A DNA stretch of 43,675 nt. Origin: Gonium pectorale (lineage: Eukaryota; Chlorophyta; Chlorophyceae; Chlamydomonadales; Volvocaceae). The notes below the pieces were generated by a model. The model was not told the DNA's origin, did no database searches, and worked only from the letters and a program-made list of their open reading frames with translations. Position 1 is the first letter of the stretch; every line of letters begins with the position of its first letter. Where the stretch lies: assembly GCA_001584585.1 (NCBI GenBank), contig LSYV01000109.1, forward strand, positions 4,639 through 48,313, in the 5' to 3' direction. This document shows, in pieces, positions 12,301 to 24,120 of this stretch. The position numbers and the translations under genes are program-made.

Positions 12301-13121
12301 ACTACAACTCTATTGCATTTTACACATCTGAGCACAACATCAATTGTTTACGGCCCGACATGAAAGGATATGATACGCTGTCGCTTCATTGTCTTTCGTT
12401 TCTTCCAACGAAAACTTCACCATGTGCATACCTCGCGTACTACCTTGGGTACACTGATATTTGAACTGGCTTTCGTATTGCCCCAACTCCCTACCCAGCT
12501 TTCAATATCCCTTCAGCGCTGGCAGCACAATAGCACATGGAGCACAATTATGCGGTGGGTGGGCATGCGACGCTTCGACGTCGGAGGCACCCGCGGCTCT
12601 CAGCGCTTTCGCTCTCGGCGCATGCAGGGCCAGGGCTATTACTCTGGCAACGGTATTGCTTCTCCGGCACAGATGATTTCGTCAGGTGAGGAATTAGGAG
12701 TGTTTCGGCCCTTTGTCTTGACACCGGTTGAAAAGACCCTGCTGGGCATGTTGATCTATGAGCTCTGAAGCAGCGGTAGTACCTGATTATCGATCGTGAC
12801 CAAGGGCCCACCCCCGCGGCCCGCTCCTACGCCCGCGTCCCATCACAGGCCGTCGCGCTGGCACGGTTCGCAGTCTAACTGGGGAGGAGTCCACTGCATC
12901 CTATGGGGGCTACCCCACGACTCATAGTGCTGATTCGGGCGCCGGGGCACACCAGCCGCGGTTCGGACGCCGGGCATCACCCCTGTCTAATCCATCTGGT
13001 GCGTGTCGGAATGAATGGACTCACTGTAGCCGCTTATCGAATGCTATGAGGATGAGACGTTCCCGGCGGTATGATCTGGTAGTGATTTGCACGGGACGCG
13101 CCCACAGGATGTACACACTGC
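9301..13121. other. Long region without a supported gene
   Basis: Several GC-rich frames of 60-180 codons are open on both strands, but none shows a domain or a phase-consistent exon chain. The part next to the kinase remnant (9.3-10.6 kb, minus strand) could be further decay of the same gene. From about 12.1 to 12.8 kb base composition drops towards AT, suggesting old transposon sequence. An open plus-strand stretch ending at 12768 reads '...VEKTLLGMLIYEL' but is not recognisable. Confidence 0.45.
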
Positions 13122-13178
13122 GACACCATCATTTACGCGCTTACGCTCATCGTATGCGTTTTTCCTTTTCAACACACT
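13122..13178 (+). repeat. 57-bp dispersed repeat, copy A
   Basis: This stretch matches 25003-25059 at about 52 of 57 positions in the same orientation. The shared core includes GCGCTTACGCTC and TTCCTTTTCAACACAC. It lies about 200 bp upstream of the ZC2HC1-type gene start. No coding frame is implied. Confidence 0.65.
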
Positions 13179-13382
13179 GCGTTTACTGAAAGGGCTCTAT
13201 TGCATCTCGCGCAGCACGGCGCTGCTTGTGTGCGCTACATGAAATGCAGGAAGCAGTAGCCTGATCAAGCCCCATAGCCATGCCCGCGCCTTCCAGCACG
13301 ACACTCGAAGCATGCTGCCTGATACCCAGGCGTTTCCGAAGCAAACACGCAGCAACCCGATTGGCCCCTCACAGGTGACGGC

Positions 13383-16300
13383 ATGGACATGGATCCATCC
13401 CGGTATCATCCTTCGTCGGCGGCTGCGCTCCACGCTGGCGGTGGCGGCGTTGGGCTTGCCGGTGGCCGTCCCTCCGGCGGCATACCCCGCCCCTCTCCAG
13501 AGGCGTCCGTCACTGGAACAGTTGCGGCTGCTGGCGGTGGCGGCGGGGTGAGCAGCAAGCTGGCGGGCCTGCAACGGCTCAAGGACGCGTCCACTGCGCG
13601 CCTTATAAGCCGCATCCCCTCCGCAAACGGCCGTTCCGCAGCAGGTGCAGAGATGTTGGGGCAATCACGTGGGATGACCGTAGGGAAGCTTTGCAGAAGG
13701 GTGAAGGGCGTGGTCGGCTCGCGCCATGGCCTTTGATAGCCTGCGCTGAAATCATGGGTGCGGCTTTGCGCACAGTTGCGGTTGTTAGAACGAGCGCAAT
13801 GCCATCCTGCACGTGGTTACATGGGCGCCGGTGACATCGGTATCAATGACTTAAACCCGTAGTGACACATTGGCCTGGAGGTCTAAGGACAGACCATTCC
13901 CGTTTGCACCTGCGGTTGCGCAGCTGGCGGCTCTGCCGGCGGGTACGTCCCTTCAGCCATGGCACATCAGCCACCTGCCCGGGCCATTCCCCCAGCACGC
14001 TCAAACTCCAACGGTCGTGGCACCGCCCACGCGGCCGTCCAGGGCTACGGCAGCGCCGGAGACCCATCGTACGGCGCGAAGCCTAGCTCCAGTCGGTCGG
14101 CTTCGGTCGGGCGGGCAGCGCCGGTGCCGGCTGGTCGACCACCCTCAGGTCGCACCACGCCCACGGGGCCGGCAGCTGGCGCTGCCGCTGCGGCGTCTGC
14201 TGCATCAACAGCAAGGGGCTACGCCGTCAGCGCTGGTAGCGCCGGGGGCGGCCACAGCGGCGGCCTCGACGCACGGCAGCCGCCGGTGTCAACGTCAGTG
14301 GCTGTAAATGCACGCGGCGTCGGCGGCGCCGCCGCTGGTTCTGGCTATGGCCGTGCAGGGCCAGCCAGAGGGTACGGAGACGGTCATGGCGGCGGCGGGG
14401 CCGCTTCAGGGCGGCCCCCCTCTGGGGGCAGTGTAGGGCCCAGCGGCCGTGCTGCCGGCGCTGGTGCCGCCGCGACCAGCCTTGCCGCACGCCGCCAGCC
14501 TCCATCACAAGCGACGCCGGCCCCGCCACTGCCGCCGCAGCCTGCAGTCCGCGCGGCCCCGCCCCGTGGGGCGGCACCACCGCCACCAGCACCGGCGCGG
14601 GAACCTTCCTATACGGGCGCCGGTGGTGGCTTCGGCGGCGGCGGCTTCGGCGGTGGCGGTGGTGGTGGCGGGTTTGGAGGGGGCATGTTCGGGGGCAGCC
14701 TGCCTCCGGGCTTAGAGGACGAGGGTGCAATCCCGTCGGGCCCAATGGTGGCGTGTCCCACCTGTGGCCGGAACTTCAACGAGCAGGCGTACTCCAAGCA
14801 CGCAAAGGTGCGTGCGGATGCAGCAGTCCGTAGAGGGGAGCGGGCATGTATGCATGAGTGCGGTTAGGGGGCCGCGGGCAGAAGGCGAGCGGTCCGGGGT
14901 AGAGGATTACGCGGCCTGGTCTCCATGCTGGGGAGGCAGGTGTGGGACGTGGCCTGGTGGGACCTGATGAATTCCAGGGATCAGGGAATGGGGGAGGGCT
15001 CGTGAGGGGAACCTGCTCCACTGCGCAGTGAATGACTGGAAGGCGTAAAGTGCAGCAGGGGCGTTCGCAGCGCCGAGCTAGGTCATGATCGATGTGCGCC
15101 ACCCTAAAACTGTGTCGTCAGCTTGTGTGCACGTGTGTACCTTCCCCACATCGGATCGCCGGCACCTTCGGGAACGGGCGAAACGAGGCAAGAACCTGCT
15201 TGGCAGCCGGACGGAACATACGCTGCTGGCGCCCAGCTCGTCGTTGTTCATTCCCCTTTCCCTTTAACTCCCCACATCTTCGCAGATCTGCGAGAAGGTG
15301 TTCGCCACGAAACGGAAGCCCGTCAACATGGCGGCCAAGCGACTGGAAGGTGAGGCCCGGGGCCCGGGTGTGCGCTTTGGGTACGGGTATCGGGAGGGGC
15401 ATCCAAATACGGTGCGCAGCGAGGGAGCCTTGGTCATGGCTCCGCTGGTGGTAATGCATACCTGCCTAAGGGTATCCCGTCGAATGCGGGAAGGTGGTCC
15501 CTCCGCCCCATTTGCTGTCCTTCACTCTGCGCGGCCCCTCCTCTTCGGCCTCGCCAACCTTGTTCCTCTGACAATCCTTGCCCCAGGCACGGAGGCACAA
15601 AAGTACTTCGATGTAAAGAAGGGCGTGCCCAAGTCAGAGGTCAAGGCCGCAGGGCCTGGCCCCGGCACGGTGGCGGGCGGCCGAGGGCCAGGGCGGGCGG
15701 GCGGAGCAGCGGCGGGCGGCCGGCTGGACGATCGTCCCCTTCCCGGATCGAAGGTGAGAAGAGAAGAGTATATGGAGCTGGAGAACGGCCAGTTCAGACT
15801 GTCGCGTCCCAACTCCGTACAGTGCGTACCCCCGCGCGCACCGTACCGCCAACACCTCCGCATCGTGTTCACAGGCCTTTTCCTTCCCTCACATCCAACG
15901 ACACTGTGTCTCTGGAACCCCGAAGCCCCTAGTCGCCCTGTCTGGAGACGCCCTAACGGAAGGCCCCTTTGCCAAGCTGCTCTGGCCCACAGTCAAGGTG
16001 CTCGGTCCCTGAAGTACCCTATGACATGGTGATGGGCGCATACATTCCGGCCCCGCAGGTCCCCAAGTGGAAGGCCCAATCGGAACAGCTGCGTGCAGCC
16101 ATGGCGGCAAACCGCCAGATCGTGGATGCCAAGGCTAAGGGGATAGACATCAAGGTGCGTAGGAATGTATTCTCTCGGGGGATAATACTCATGTCTTAGG
16201 CGAATGCTTGTGCGTTTGCGGCAGGGGCGAAGGCTTTCACGGGCTGCCAGCGTTGCCTGTCCGGGGCCTGGGGTTCCGCGTGCGCAATGCATGCTGAGTT

Positions 16301-17276
16301 GCCGACGAAGCAGACTGACAGCAGAAGTAATTGGTAACATTTGGTTACGGAGTGCGTGGGCCCTGATGTGCTGAGCGCGTTCCGCCCACCGGCACCACGT
16401 CTTCTGCTTGTTGCGTCCCTGTGGGGCGTTACAGTGTAGTATGGTGCACGCTCCTGCACTGTTGGGCACTGTTAATGTGCAGCCACTCGCAGCTGGCGTG
16501 CCCGGCCTTTCACGCTCGGCTCCCTGCTGATCGGGTCGACCGCGGCAAGCGCAAGGACTTGTATCATTTCTCCGTAACCTCGCAAGGCACCTTCCTCCAC
16601 AACTATCTCATGCCTCACACAAGCGCATCTAAGCAACATGTTTTCTCTTCCGTGGATCAGCCGTGGATGGAACCCGGAACCCCTACCTCGTTAAACCCGT
16701 TGCCGCACCTCACCTGCTCCCGTCCGCGGCCTTAACATCTGTACACGTATACGCCCCACAACAGGACGTCAAGTTTAGCGCGGCGCCGGCGGCACCCGAT
16801 GACCGGTAAGGGCGGCCTCCCGTGTGCACATGATGAAGGGTTTACGGACCTGTGCTCAGCCCGCCTGCACACATTGCCAGACTCGCAGCACCGGCGTGCG
16901 GCCTTGGTTGCCTGCATTTCCGCCATGCAACCTCCCCCCGAACCTACACGCGGAGAAGCCGGCGGCTATCGCATCTATCCTAATCCTACTTTGCTGTAAA
17001 AACATTACATGCAGCAACCTATCCTGGTCAATATGTTGCCGTGTCATGCCGTGATTGGTTCACGACACTGATCCCCCATGACTCGATCTCCCAAGTTCCC
17101 AGCCCCGGTGAGGACAGTTTGTATCCTGTTTTCCTTACAGGGTTCAATGTCCGCACTGCGGTCGCAAGTTCGCTGAGCTGACTGCGGAGCGGCACATTCC
17201 AAAGTGCAGGGACATCCTGGCAAAGCCCGGGCGCCTGGCGGCTGGAGGTGGCCGCGGTGCGCACATGCGCAGGTAG
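13383..17276 (+). CDS. ZC2HC1: ZC2HC1-type (FAM164) C2HC zinc-finger protein, 7 exons
   Basis: Exons are 13383-13644, 13957-14807, 15286-15349, 15587-15753, 16059-16154, 16765-16805 and 17141-17276; phases close throughout and give 538 residues. Two fingers of identical spacing, C-x2-C-x11-H-x3-C, are visible. The first has C354, C357, H369 and C373; the second has C497, C500, H512 and C516. Between them lie basic segments typical of the family: 'FATKRKPVNMAAKRLEG' right after finger 1, 'AQKYFDVKKGVPKSE', and 'VPKWKAQSEQLRAAMAANRQ'. The second finger sits near the C-terminus, as in animal ZC2HC1A. Residues 1-350 are a Gly/Ala/Pro-rich disordered region ending in a GGGFGGG run. The biochemical role of the family is poorly defined; zinc-dependent protein or nucleic-acid binding is inferred. 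The start ATG (13383) is the first in the recognised exon; an upstream exon is possible. Confidence 0.85.
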
Positions 17277-19138
17277 CGCGCCTGGGATGCACGTGAGACC
17301 TAGGTAGGCAACGTCGGTGGCGCTAGAGTTGCGGTGCCGGTGACTGCGAATGCGCCGGTGCACATGAGTCAGAAGGGACGTCTAGCGTCTAGTCAATGGA
17401 GAAGATGTGCGGTCTTCGTGTGGCACTGGGCGAGTGCCACGGGCCGAAAGAGCGTTCTTACGGCGCACGTGCGCACGTGCGCACTTGTTTCAGAACTCCG
17501 TTGGGATGCCACGCACGTTCATCACACGCGGCAATGCTGCAAAAGGAATCGCAAACTTTAGTATGAGCTGGTTACGGACTGCGGCGCCGGAGGCGCTCTT
17601 TCTTGAGCCAAAGGTCCACCATGCCGGAACGCCCTACGTTGTCGTGCGTTCTGAGAGGAGAGCCACAGTGAGCCGCACCCCGGCCTAGATGGTGTATCAT
17701 GTTAGCCCTTTTGGCATGCACGTTGAATGTCACTTCGCCGCAAGACTACTGGAGGAACTCTGTCAAGCTGAGGAAACGCGTCCAAGGGGCTGAAGCAAAC
17801 CACACATTCCCTTCCCCGGGACTCTTATACGTACATGAGAGCTCAATCGGGACGTCTTTGCTGTCGGCTGCAATGCAGCAAAAAGGAAACACTACAGCGG
17901 CGTCGGGCACGCCAGCACTTGTTTCGTTCGTTCCCGTTGATACATACTTCAGGGGAGACGTACTTGATGTGGCATGACAAAGTGAAAGAGGGAGCCCACG
18001 TCTACCGCCATCAGTAGGGTGGTCGGGTCTTACAAGCGGGCTAGACCAGTCCATGCATGAGACGACGTCCATCACCGCACGACCTGACCAGTGGGACCCA
18101 CTTACCAGGACTACAGAAATCACCTGGTGGGATGCTAGTTGTTGGGCGTCCTCTGCGGTGTCGTCAGTGCTGTCACTGGTCTGTCAGCGCTGAGCGATTG
18201 CTAGACCGGTACGCGCCCAGCCTGCCCACCCTCATACGCGCCTTCGTAGGTGACAGGGGAGATCCCCTGGTAGATGAAATGACTGTAGAGGGAATGGTCG
18301 TGAACAGGGGAGATCTCCCCTGGTCGTGAAGGTCGCCGGCATAGCTGTATCCTGTGAACTGTGCACAGCTCTGGCTTGGGAGTGGGCCGTGACTGCGGAG
18401 GCTCACCTAAACGCATGAGTTTCCTACCGAGCACTTAGTGGCTGCAGCTGACAGTCACGACGATGTGTGGGATAACCACAGCACAGAGCAGGGCACAGAG
18501 TAGGGAGTTCACATGGTTAGGGTGCTGGGTGTCTGTGGCTTGAGAGTTGAAGGGGCGGTTGGTTGGGTTGCAGCTTTAGCATTTGGGCAAAGCGACATTT
18601 GGATGGCAGCGCTTGGGACGCAACCGCCCAACCCAACCACATGGGCAGCGCGCCTTCGCATCAGATTCCGACAGGCCGCTAACCGTTGGAAACAGTTATC
18701 GCCACGCTGCGACGAGCACATTCCTTGTTTCACACCGGACGTTGAGGCGCCCGGCGATCCTTACTGAGCGGCGCTGCCTTAAGCGGCTTATATGACATAT
18801 TAATGCCGACTTGTTCACACGTAAGGGCACTGCGACTGTGGGAGGGCGGCAAGTTCGCTAGAAACCGGTTAGGGATCCTGCTGCATGTTGCATGACATCC
18901 GCAAGTAACCGAAGTGTTACTTTTCTTTCATCTTATGCGGTACGCCTTTCCCGTGGAGGGCGGTTGCCGGCCACCACCGAAATGTTCAGTTCGAAAGCGT
19001 TAGTTTCAATAATTATAGTGAAAGAAGCTGGTGCCGTGAAAAACGTGCTGCACGACCGTTGCAGCAACGACCATTAATGCGAAGCGAAGCAGGGAGTGCT
19101 TCTGCATTGGCCAATCAGCAGGTACTGAACTTCGCACC
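17277..19138. other. Intergenic region with palindromes and degenerate repeat
   Basis: No gene is supported. The stretch near 18.09-18.23 kb shares a motif with 0.53-0.71 kb. Two near-identical palindromic motifs lie at 18254-18270 and 18305-18322. Around 18550-18640 two blocks of GGTTGG and CCAACC motifs face each other as an imperfect inverted repeat. From 18.9 kb on the sequence probably contains the promoter of the phosphatase gene. Confidence 0.45.
18254..18322. repeat. Pair of palindromic motifs
   Basis: The second copy (18305-18322) is a perfect 18-bp palindrome, CAGGGGAGATCTCCCCTG. The first (18254-18270) has the same left arm, CAGGGGAGAT, but a shortened right arm. The two are about 51 bp apart. 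They could be protein-binding sites or transposon remnants; the sequence alone does not decide. Confidence 0.5.
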
Positions 19139-22100
19139 ATGCGCGCCAACGTGCTATTGCGCGCGCACGCGCATCTTCCCGTCGGTCCTAGGTCCGTTGC
19201 TCGCTCCAGCACTGCTACTCGATGGAAGCCCGTAATGCATGCAGCGGCGCAACCAGGTGTGCCAAGCAGTGCTGGTGAAAGGTCTTCCTGGTCACCATCT
19301 GCTTCTCGCCACGCAGTAAGCAACACTATGGAGCTGACAGCCGATGTCGCACGCAAGCTTCGTGCTGCTGAGGTGTGCAACTTCAGAACTGCGCCGACAG
19401 CCATGGTCCGCACAGACGTGTTACCCCTTTCAATTGCAGGCCGTGTGCTTTGACGTTGACAGCACATTGTAAGTGTATGAATGGTCACAAGGAGCTCAGA
19501 TGGTAATTGTTGAGCACAAACTGCTTCGGTCTGTACTTTGCAGCTGCGAGGACGAGTCAATTGATGAGCTGGCGGCTTTCCTTGGCGTCGGGGAGCAGGT
19601 TGCTGCGCTGACCGCCAAGTGGGTTCGACCGTGGCGGTGACCCGTGGTGCTTGGGAATTCAGTCGGGAGCTTGGCATAGGGCAACCTCCGCAGCACTCAG
19701 TAGGATGTGGCAAGCGGGAATACGCGGTACAGGTGCAGCGCATTGCCCGCACACAGGAGGGGCGCCTGCGGCGAGGAGACCAGGTCGGCTCGTTACAGTG
19801 GCCACCTAGAGCAGCAGGGCTCCGCGGGAAGTTTCATATAACTGGCAGCGTGCTGGCGGCGCGGTCGCCCAAAGGAACCGGCCCTGCACCCACCCAAAGT
19901 CAACCGAGTACCCAACCGCCACTGCCGCTTGCCGCGCCACAGGGCCATGGGTGGCAGCGTCGAGTTCAAGGAGGCCCTGCGCACCCGGCTCAGCGTCATG
20001 AAGCCCACCCACGGAGACGTTGAGCGCTTCCTGCGGGAGCACCCACACCGCGTCACCAAGGGTACTTCCTCGCTCGGGGGCTGTGGGACCCGGGGTGCAT
20101 GACACTGGGAACTTGGCACCTGGGGCAATGTGTAATCCGGATCAAGGGTGGGTGAGGGTGGTGTCTCGACGGCGGCGCACTGGTAGGATACCCAGCGGGT
20201 GGCTCTTGTGTGTTGGGGTGCGTGTGAGTAGGCCACTGGCTGTCCCCCATGCTCCTCAGAGTTGGGTCAGCCTCTCCGGCCGGAACATTCCGCGACCGCC
20301 CATCGACGCCTGGAATCCTGACCCGCCCAGGCATCCCGGAGCTTGTCTCGCTGCTCAAGTCTCGCGGGCAAGAGGTGTTTCTGGTGTCCGGCGGCTTTCG
20401 CCAGGTGCGGGCGTGCGATCGGTAGGAAGCAATGTGGGGCTGGAATTATGGAGGTCGGTGGATGTCAGTGGATGGGAAGGCGATCTCACTGGTAAGGCTT
20501 GAGGCGCATGCCATCCCGAAGCGAGGTAAACCCGAGACTTTAGGGGCAAAGGGGGTTCCCAGCGATGCCCTTGGCGGGGCCTTCCCCCGGTGGTCCTGCG
20601 CACTCTGGACCGCAGGCCGGGGTGGTTGAGTGGGGGGTTCAAGCGCATGTGGGAACGCACTGGAAGGCTTTGGGGAACACTTACGGCACGGCGACTCGGC
20701 TGGACCGCGCCGTGTTTCTCTTTGTGCGTGGGGCGGCGTGGAGGTGACGTGTAGCGGGCCACGTGCGCACGTTGCTTTGCGCGTGTTGTGTTGGCCATCT
20801 CGGCGGCGCAGCCTGTGACGCGAGCCGTATCGGCACGCAGGTGACGGCGTGTGCGTGGGGTCGTGACCCCGCTTAGCACGCTGTGGAAATCCCTCCCCGT
20901 CAATCAAGGACCTGTCGCCCGGTGTTTCCCTTGCCATGCTTGCCAGATCATCCACCCACTCGCTGAGTCGCTGGGCATCCCGCTGTCACACGTATTCGCC
21001 AACACCATTTTATTTGATGTGAGTAAGGGGTGGATGCGCGGCTTACCTGCGTGGCGATGTGGATCGGCGGCTTTGAGGCGACCTGGGTTGCGCTTCGTTG
21101 CCCCCCGTTCTCCTTGACTTTGCAAGTTGTTGCTGCCAGAAGGATGGCGGGGTTGGCGGCCTGCTGTTGCTTCCTTTGCTTGGTGCCTGATGCGTAGTGC
21201 CTGCGCCTTGTCTGGAGAGTACAAAGCGCGATGGCTGGTTGGGGCGCGCGGCTCGCGCTCCAATTGCACACAGAGCTGGGTGGGCGGCTATGAGGCGAAT
21301 GGCGCGCCTGGTTGCGCCCCGTCCTCCGTGGCTGTGCCACGGCTGTGCTGCCGAAAGGATGGTGGAGTTTGGCGCCTGCTTTGTGCGCAGCCACCGCCAA
21401 CATCTGTGCTACCTAGTCCTATCCAGGACAAGGGTCTGCGTTGGCTCGTGCGGCCCTTCGGCAGCCAGCAGCACCTGCGTGCTCTCAGATTGCGCGCTGC
21501 ATCCGCCACCCGCCCAACCCGTAGTCCCACGGCGCATATGCGGGATTCGATGAGAGCGAGTTCACGTGCCGCAGCGGGGGCAAGCCGGCGGCCATCCGGC
21601 ACATCAAGGTGGGCGGCAGGCTGGGTAAATTGGGCAGTTGGGATTTGGGGTTCGGTCGGTCGTTCAACCTAGTTTCGAGGCTCCTTTTTCGGCGGCGTTT
21701 CCAAGGTGTACCGAAAAAGACCCTCTAAATCCGGTCCCTCAGCGCATGACACTGCCGTACTGCGTACTGCAGGACAAGTACGGGTACGAGAGCGTCGTGA
21801 TGGTAGGCGACGGCGCGACCGACCTGGAGGCCCGGCTGGAGGGTGCCGCCAGCCTGTTCGTCGGGTGGGTGGCTGGCTGGCTGGCTGGGTGGATGGGTGG
21901 GTGGGCGGGGTGCGCCATTCAGCGGCTTGCTGGCACACGGCGGCGGAACGCATGTTGTTCTGTTGTGAATGGGGTAGCCTACGTGCAAGGGGCATGCGGA
22001 CGCTTGGCGCCGTGGCTGCTTTCACTATCTCCTAGCATACCTTCCCGCCTACAACCCGTGCATGTATGTGCCCCCCGTGCGGTTCTCATGTGCTGCGCTT

Positions 22101-22223
22101 CTGTACTGCAGGTACGGCGGTGTCGTGGTACGGAAGAACGTGGCGGAGCAGGCTGACTGGTACATCATGGACGTGCAGCAGCTCATAGACGTGCTGGCGG
22201 CGCCCGCGCCAGGCGGGCTCTGA
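19139..22223 (+). CDS. PSP: Phosphoserine phosphatase (HAD family), probably organelle-targeted, 9 exons
   Basis: It catalyses O-phospho-L-serine + H2O to L-serine + phosphate, the last step of phosphorylated serine synthesis. Exons are 19139-19372, 19440-19468, 19544-19618, 19943-20061, 20331-20404, 20947-21018, 21525-21608, 21773-21864 and 22112-22223, giving 296 residues. HAD motif I is 'CFDVDSTFC' with nucleophile D83 and acid/base D85. The cap helix region reads 'EDESIDELAAFLGVG'. Motif II is 'FLVSGGFRQ' (S172). The motif III lysine is in 'SGGKPAAI'. Motif IV is 'MVGDGATDLEA' (D242, D246). Residues 1-70 are rich in Arg, Ala and Ser, lack acidic residues at the front and look like a chloroplast or mitochondrial transit peptide; plant orthologues are plastidial. 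All catalytic residues are present, so the enzyme should be active. In exon 4/5 a 'TKGIPEL' replaces the usual 'TPGI', a small oddity at a splice junction. Confidence 0.92.
21061..21390 (+). repeat. Imperfect tandem duplication within a phosphatase intron
   Basis: Two copies of an approximately 115-bp segment (about 21061-21175 and 21279-21390) lie in the intron between phosphatase exons 6 and 7. Shared landmarks are GGCGGCT(T/A)TGAGGCGA, GGTTGCGC, TGCTGCC(A)GAAAGGATGG and GGCCTGCT or GCGCCTGCT. Similarity decays at both ends. The intron is unusually long for this gene (506 nt), which the duplication partly explains. Confidence 0.55.
21864..21910 (+). repeat. GGGT/GGCT simple repeat in phosphatase intron
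   Basis: A G-rich run of tetranucleotides (GGGT, GGCT, GGAT) begins directly at the splice donor after exon 8. The donor itself (GTGGGT) is therefore part of the microsatellite. Length variation here would be expected between strains. Confidence 0.7.
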
Positions 22224-23414
22224 GGGGCGCCGGGGAGCTGCCTGCCCGTCCCCCAAGCCAGGCGGTGAGGGGGCCTCGAGGAGCCTAAGACCCCTCCCGG
22301 CCGAAGGGTGCCAGCCACTGAGGTGAAGCGCTAGTGTAGCCGACCTGGCGGGAATGAGTCTACCTCTGCCCACAGCCGGCGTGCGGAGAGCCTGGAGCTG
22401 GCGGTGGACCGCCCGCTGCTCTGGCGGGGGTTGATGCCAGCGTCGCTTGCTACTCCACGAGCGGTGCCGGCGTACATACGGGCTGGCACGCTGAGGCGGA
22501 GCCGCTTCAGCGCTCATGCGGAGCTCTGGAACATTTGGAATAGCAGGATGAGGGGCAGGAGCCACTGGCGGCGGCGAGCCACGCGGGCTTGCCTCTGCTC
22601 CCAGGGGCAGGGCTGACGGGTGGTGGCAGGGCGGGCGCTGCCTTGGGTTGAACGCCCGGGGCCGCCTAGAGGACAGCTGGTGTGGCCCCGATGGCCGCGC
22701 TGGTAACCGGCGACGGGGGCACACGGACACGTTCGCAGCACACCGCTGCGGGGCTGTATCTCACGCCGGGGCGCAGGCTACCTTGGCTAAGTGCGCTGGG
22801 CGCAGTCCATCGCTGCGGGCGGCGCGGCTTCTGTAAGAAAGCATGGCGTCAGGTGGGGGGCGGTGTGCAACAGTAGCCGAGGGACCGGGGTGCGCACAGT
22901 TGCTCTGGCGGTGGTGGAGGCTGATAGCAAAAGCCATGAGACAATTGGACAGCACTTGAAGCCTTGGTACGCGGGACGGCTGTGAAGCCGGGTACGAACG
23001 GCGATGACGAGCGCAGGTACTACTAGCGCGCCGTCACAGGGGCATAAGCATGGTCCCCATTGCTGCATTCATGCGATCCCGCATCCCCTTCGCGCTTGGG
23101 GACCATGCGAGGGCCTCTGCGGTCGGTGTGTGAGGGTGCGCGCGTGCACACCTGGCGTGACGAGAGGAGAGCAGTGGGCGCGTTCAGAGTGGCGTTCGAA
23201 AGCGGTCTGCGCGGCTGGCCAATCATATAGGCCGCTGGAAGGTGCTAAGTGCCGGTCGTATGAACGTGCTGAGGAGCGCAAAAACTGCCGGAGATGGCTC
23301 GTATTTTGGCAGTCCAAAGCGGCGGAGAGAGGGCATGGCGGAGCGGCTGCTGCCATCGCTTGTGTTTGTGGCGCGCAGGATATACCGGAATCGCGGGTGG
23401 ACAAGGTCAGTGCT
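22224..23414. other. 3'UTR of the phosphatase gene and intergenic sequence
   Basis: No open frame here has a recognisable domain. A TGTAA poly(A) signal at 22832-22836 is about 600 nt past the phosphatase stop, a normal 3'UTR length for these algae, so most of this stretch may be 3'UTR. The remainder up to the gap shows nothing recognisable. Confidence 0.5.
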
Positions 23415-24120
23415 NNNNNNNNNNNNNNNNNNNNNNNNNNNNNNNNNNNNNNNNNNNNNNNNNNNNNNNNNNNNNNNNNNNNNNNNNNNNNNNNNNNNNN
23501 NNNNNNNNNNNNNNNNNNNNNNNNNNNNNNNNNNNNNNNNNNNNNNNNNNNNNNNNNNNNNNNNNNNNNNNNNNNNNNNNNNNNNNNNNNNNNNNNNNNN
23601 NNNNNNNNNNNNNNNNNNNNNNNNNNNNNNNNNNNNNNNNNNNNNNNNNNNNNNNNNNNNNNNNNNNNNNNNNNNNNNNNNNNNNNNNNNNNNNNNNNNN
23701 NNNNNNNNNNNNNNNNNNNNNNNNNNNNNNNNNNNNNNNNNNNNNNNNNNNNNNNNNNNNNNNNNNNNNNNNNNNNNNNNNNNNNNNNNNNNNNNNNNNN
23801 NNNNNNNNNNNNNNNNNNNNNNNNNNNNNNNNNNNNNNNNNNNNNNNNNNNNNNNNNNNNNNNNNNNNNNNNNNNNNNNNNNNNNNNNNNNNNNNNNNNN
23901 NNNNNNNNNNNNNNNNNNNNNNNNNNNNNNNNNNNNNNNNNNNNNNNNNNNNNNNNNNNNNNNNNNNNNNNNNNNNNNNNNNNNNNNNNNNNNNNNNNNN
24001 NNNNNNNNNNNNNNNNNNNNNNNNNNNNNNNNNNNNNNNNNNNNNNNNNNNNNNNNNNNNNNNNNNNNNNNNNNNNNNNNNNNNNNNNNNNNNNNNNNNN
24101 NNNNNNNNNNNNNNNNNNNN
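23415..24120. other. Assembly gap (Ns)
   Basis: A run of 706 unknown bases. Nothing can be said about its content. The flanks are non-coding as far as can be seen, and the stated length may be an estimate. Confidence 0.99.

Noticed and set aside
21427..21447. Microexon 'DKG...' in the phosphatase gene
   Set aside because: It would need a non-AG acceptor or add extra residues. Splicing exon 6 directly to 21525 is canonical and gives the usual family length.
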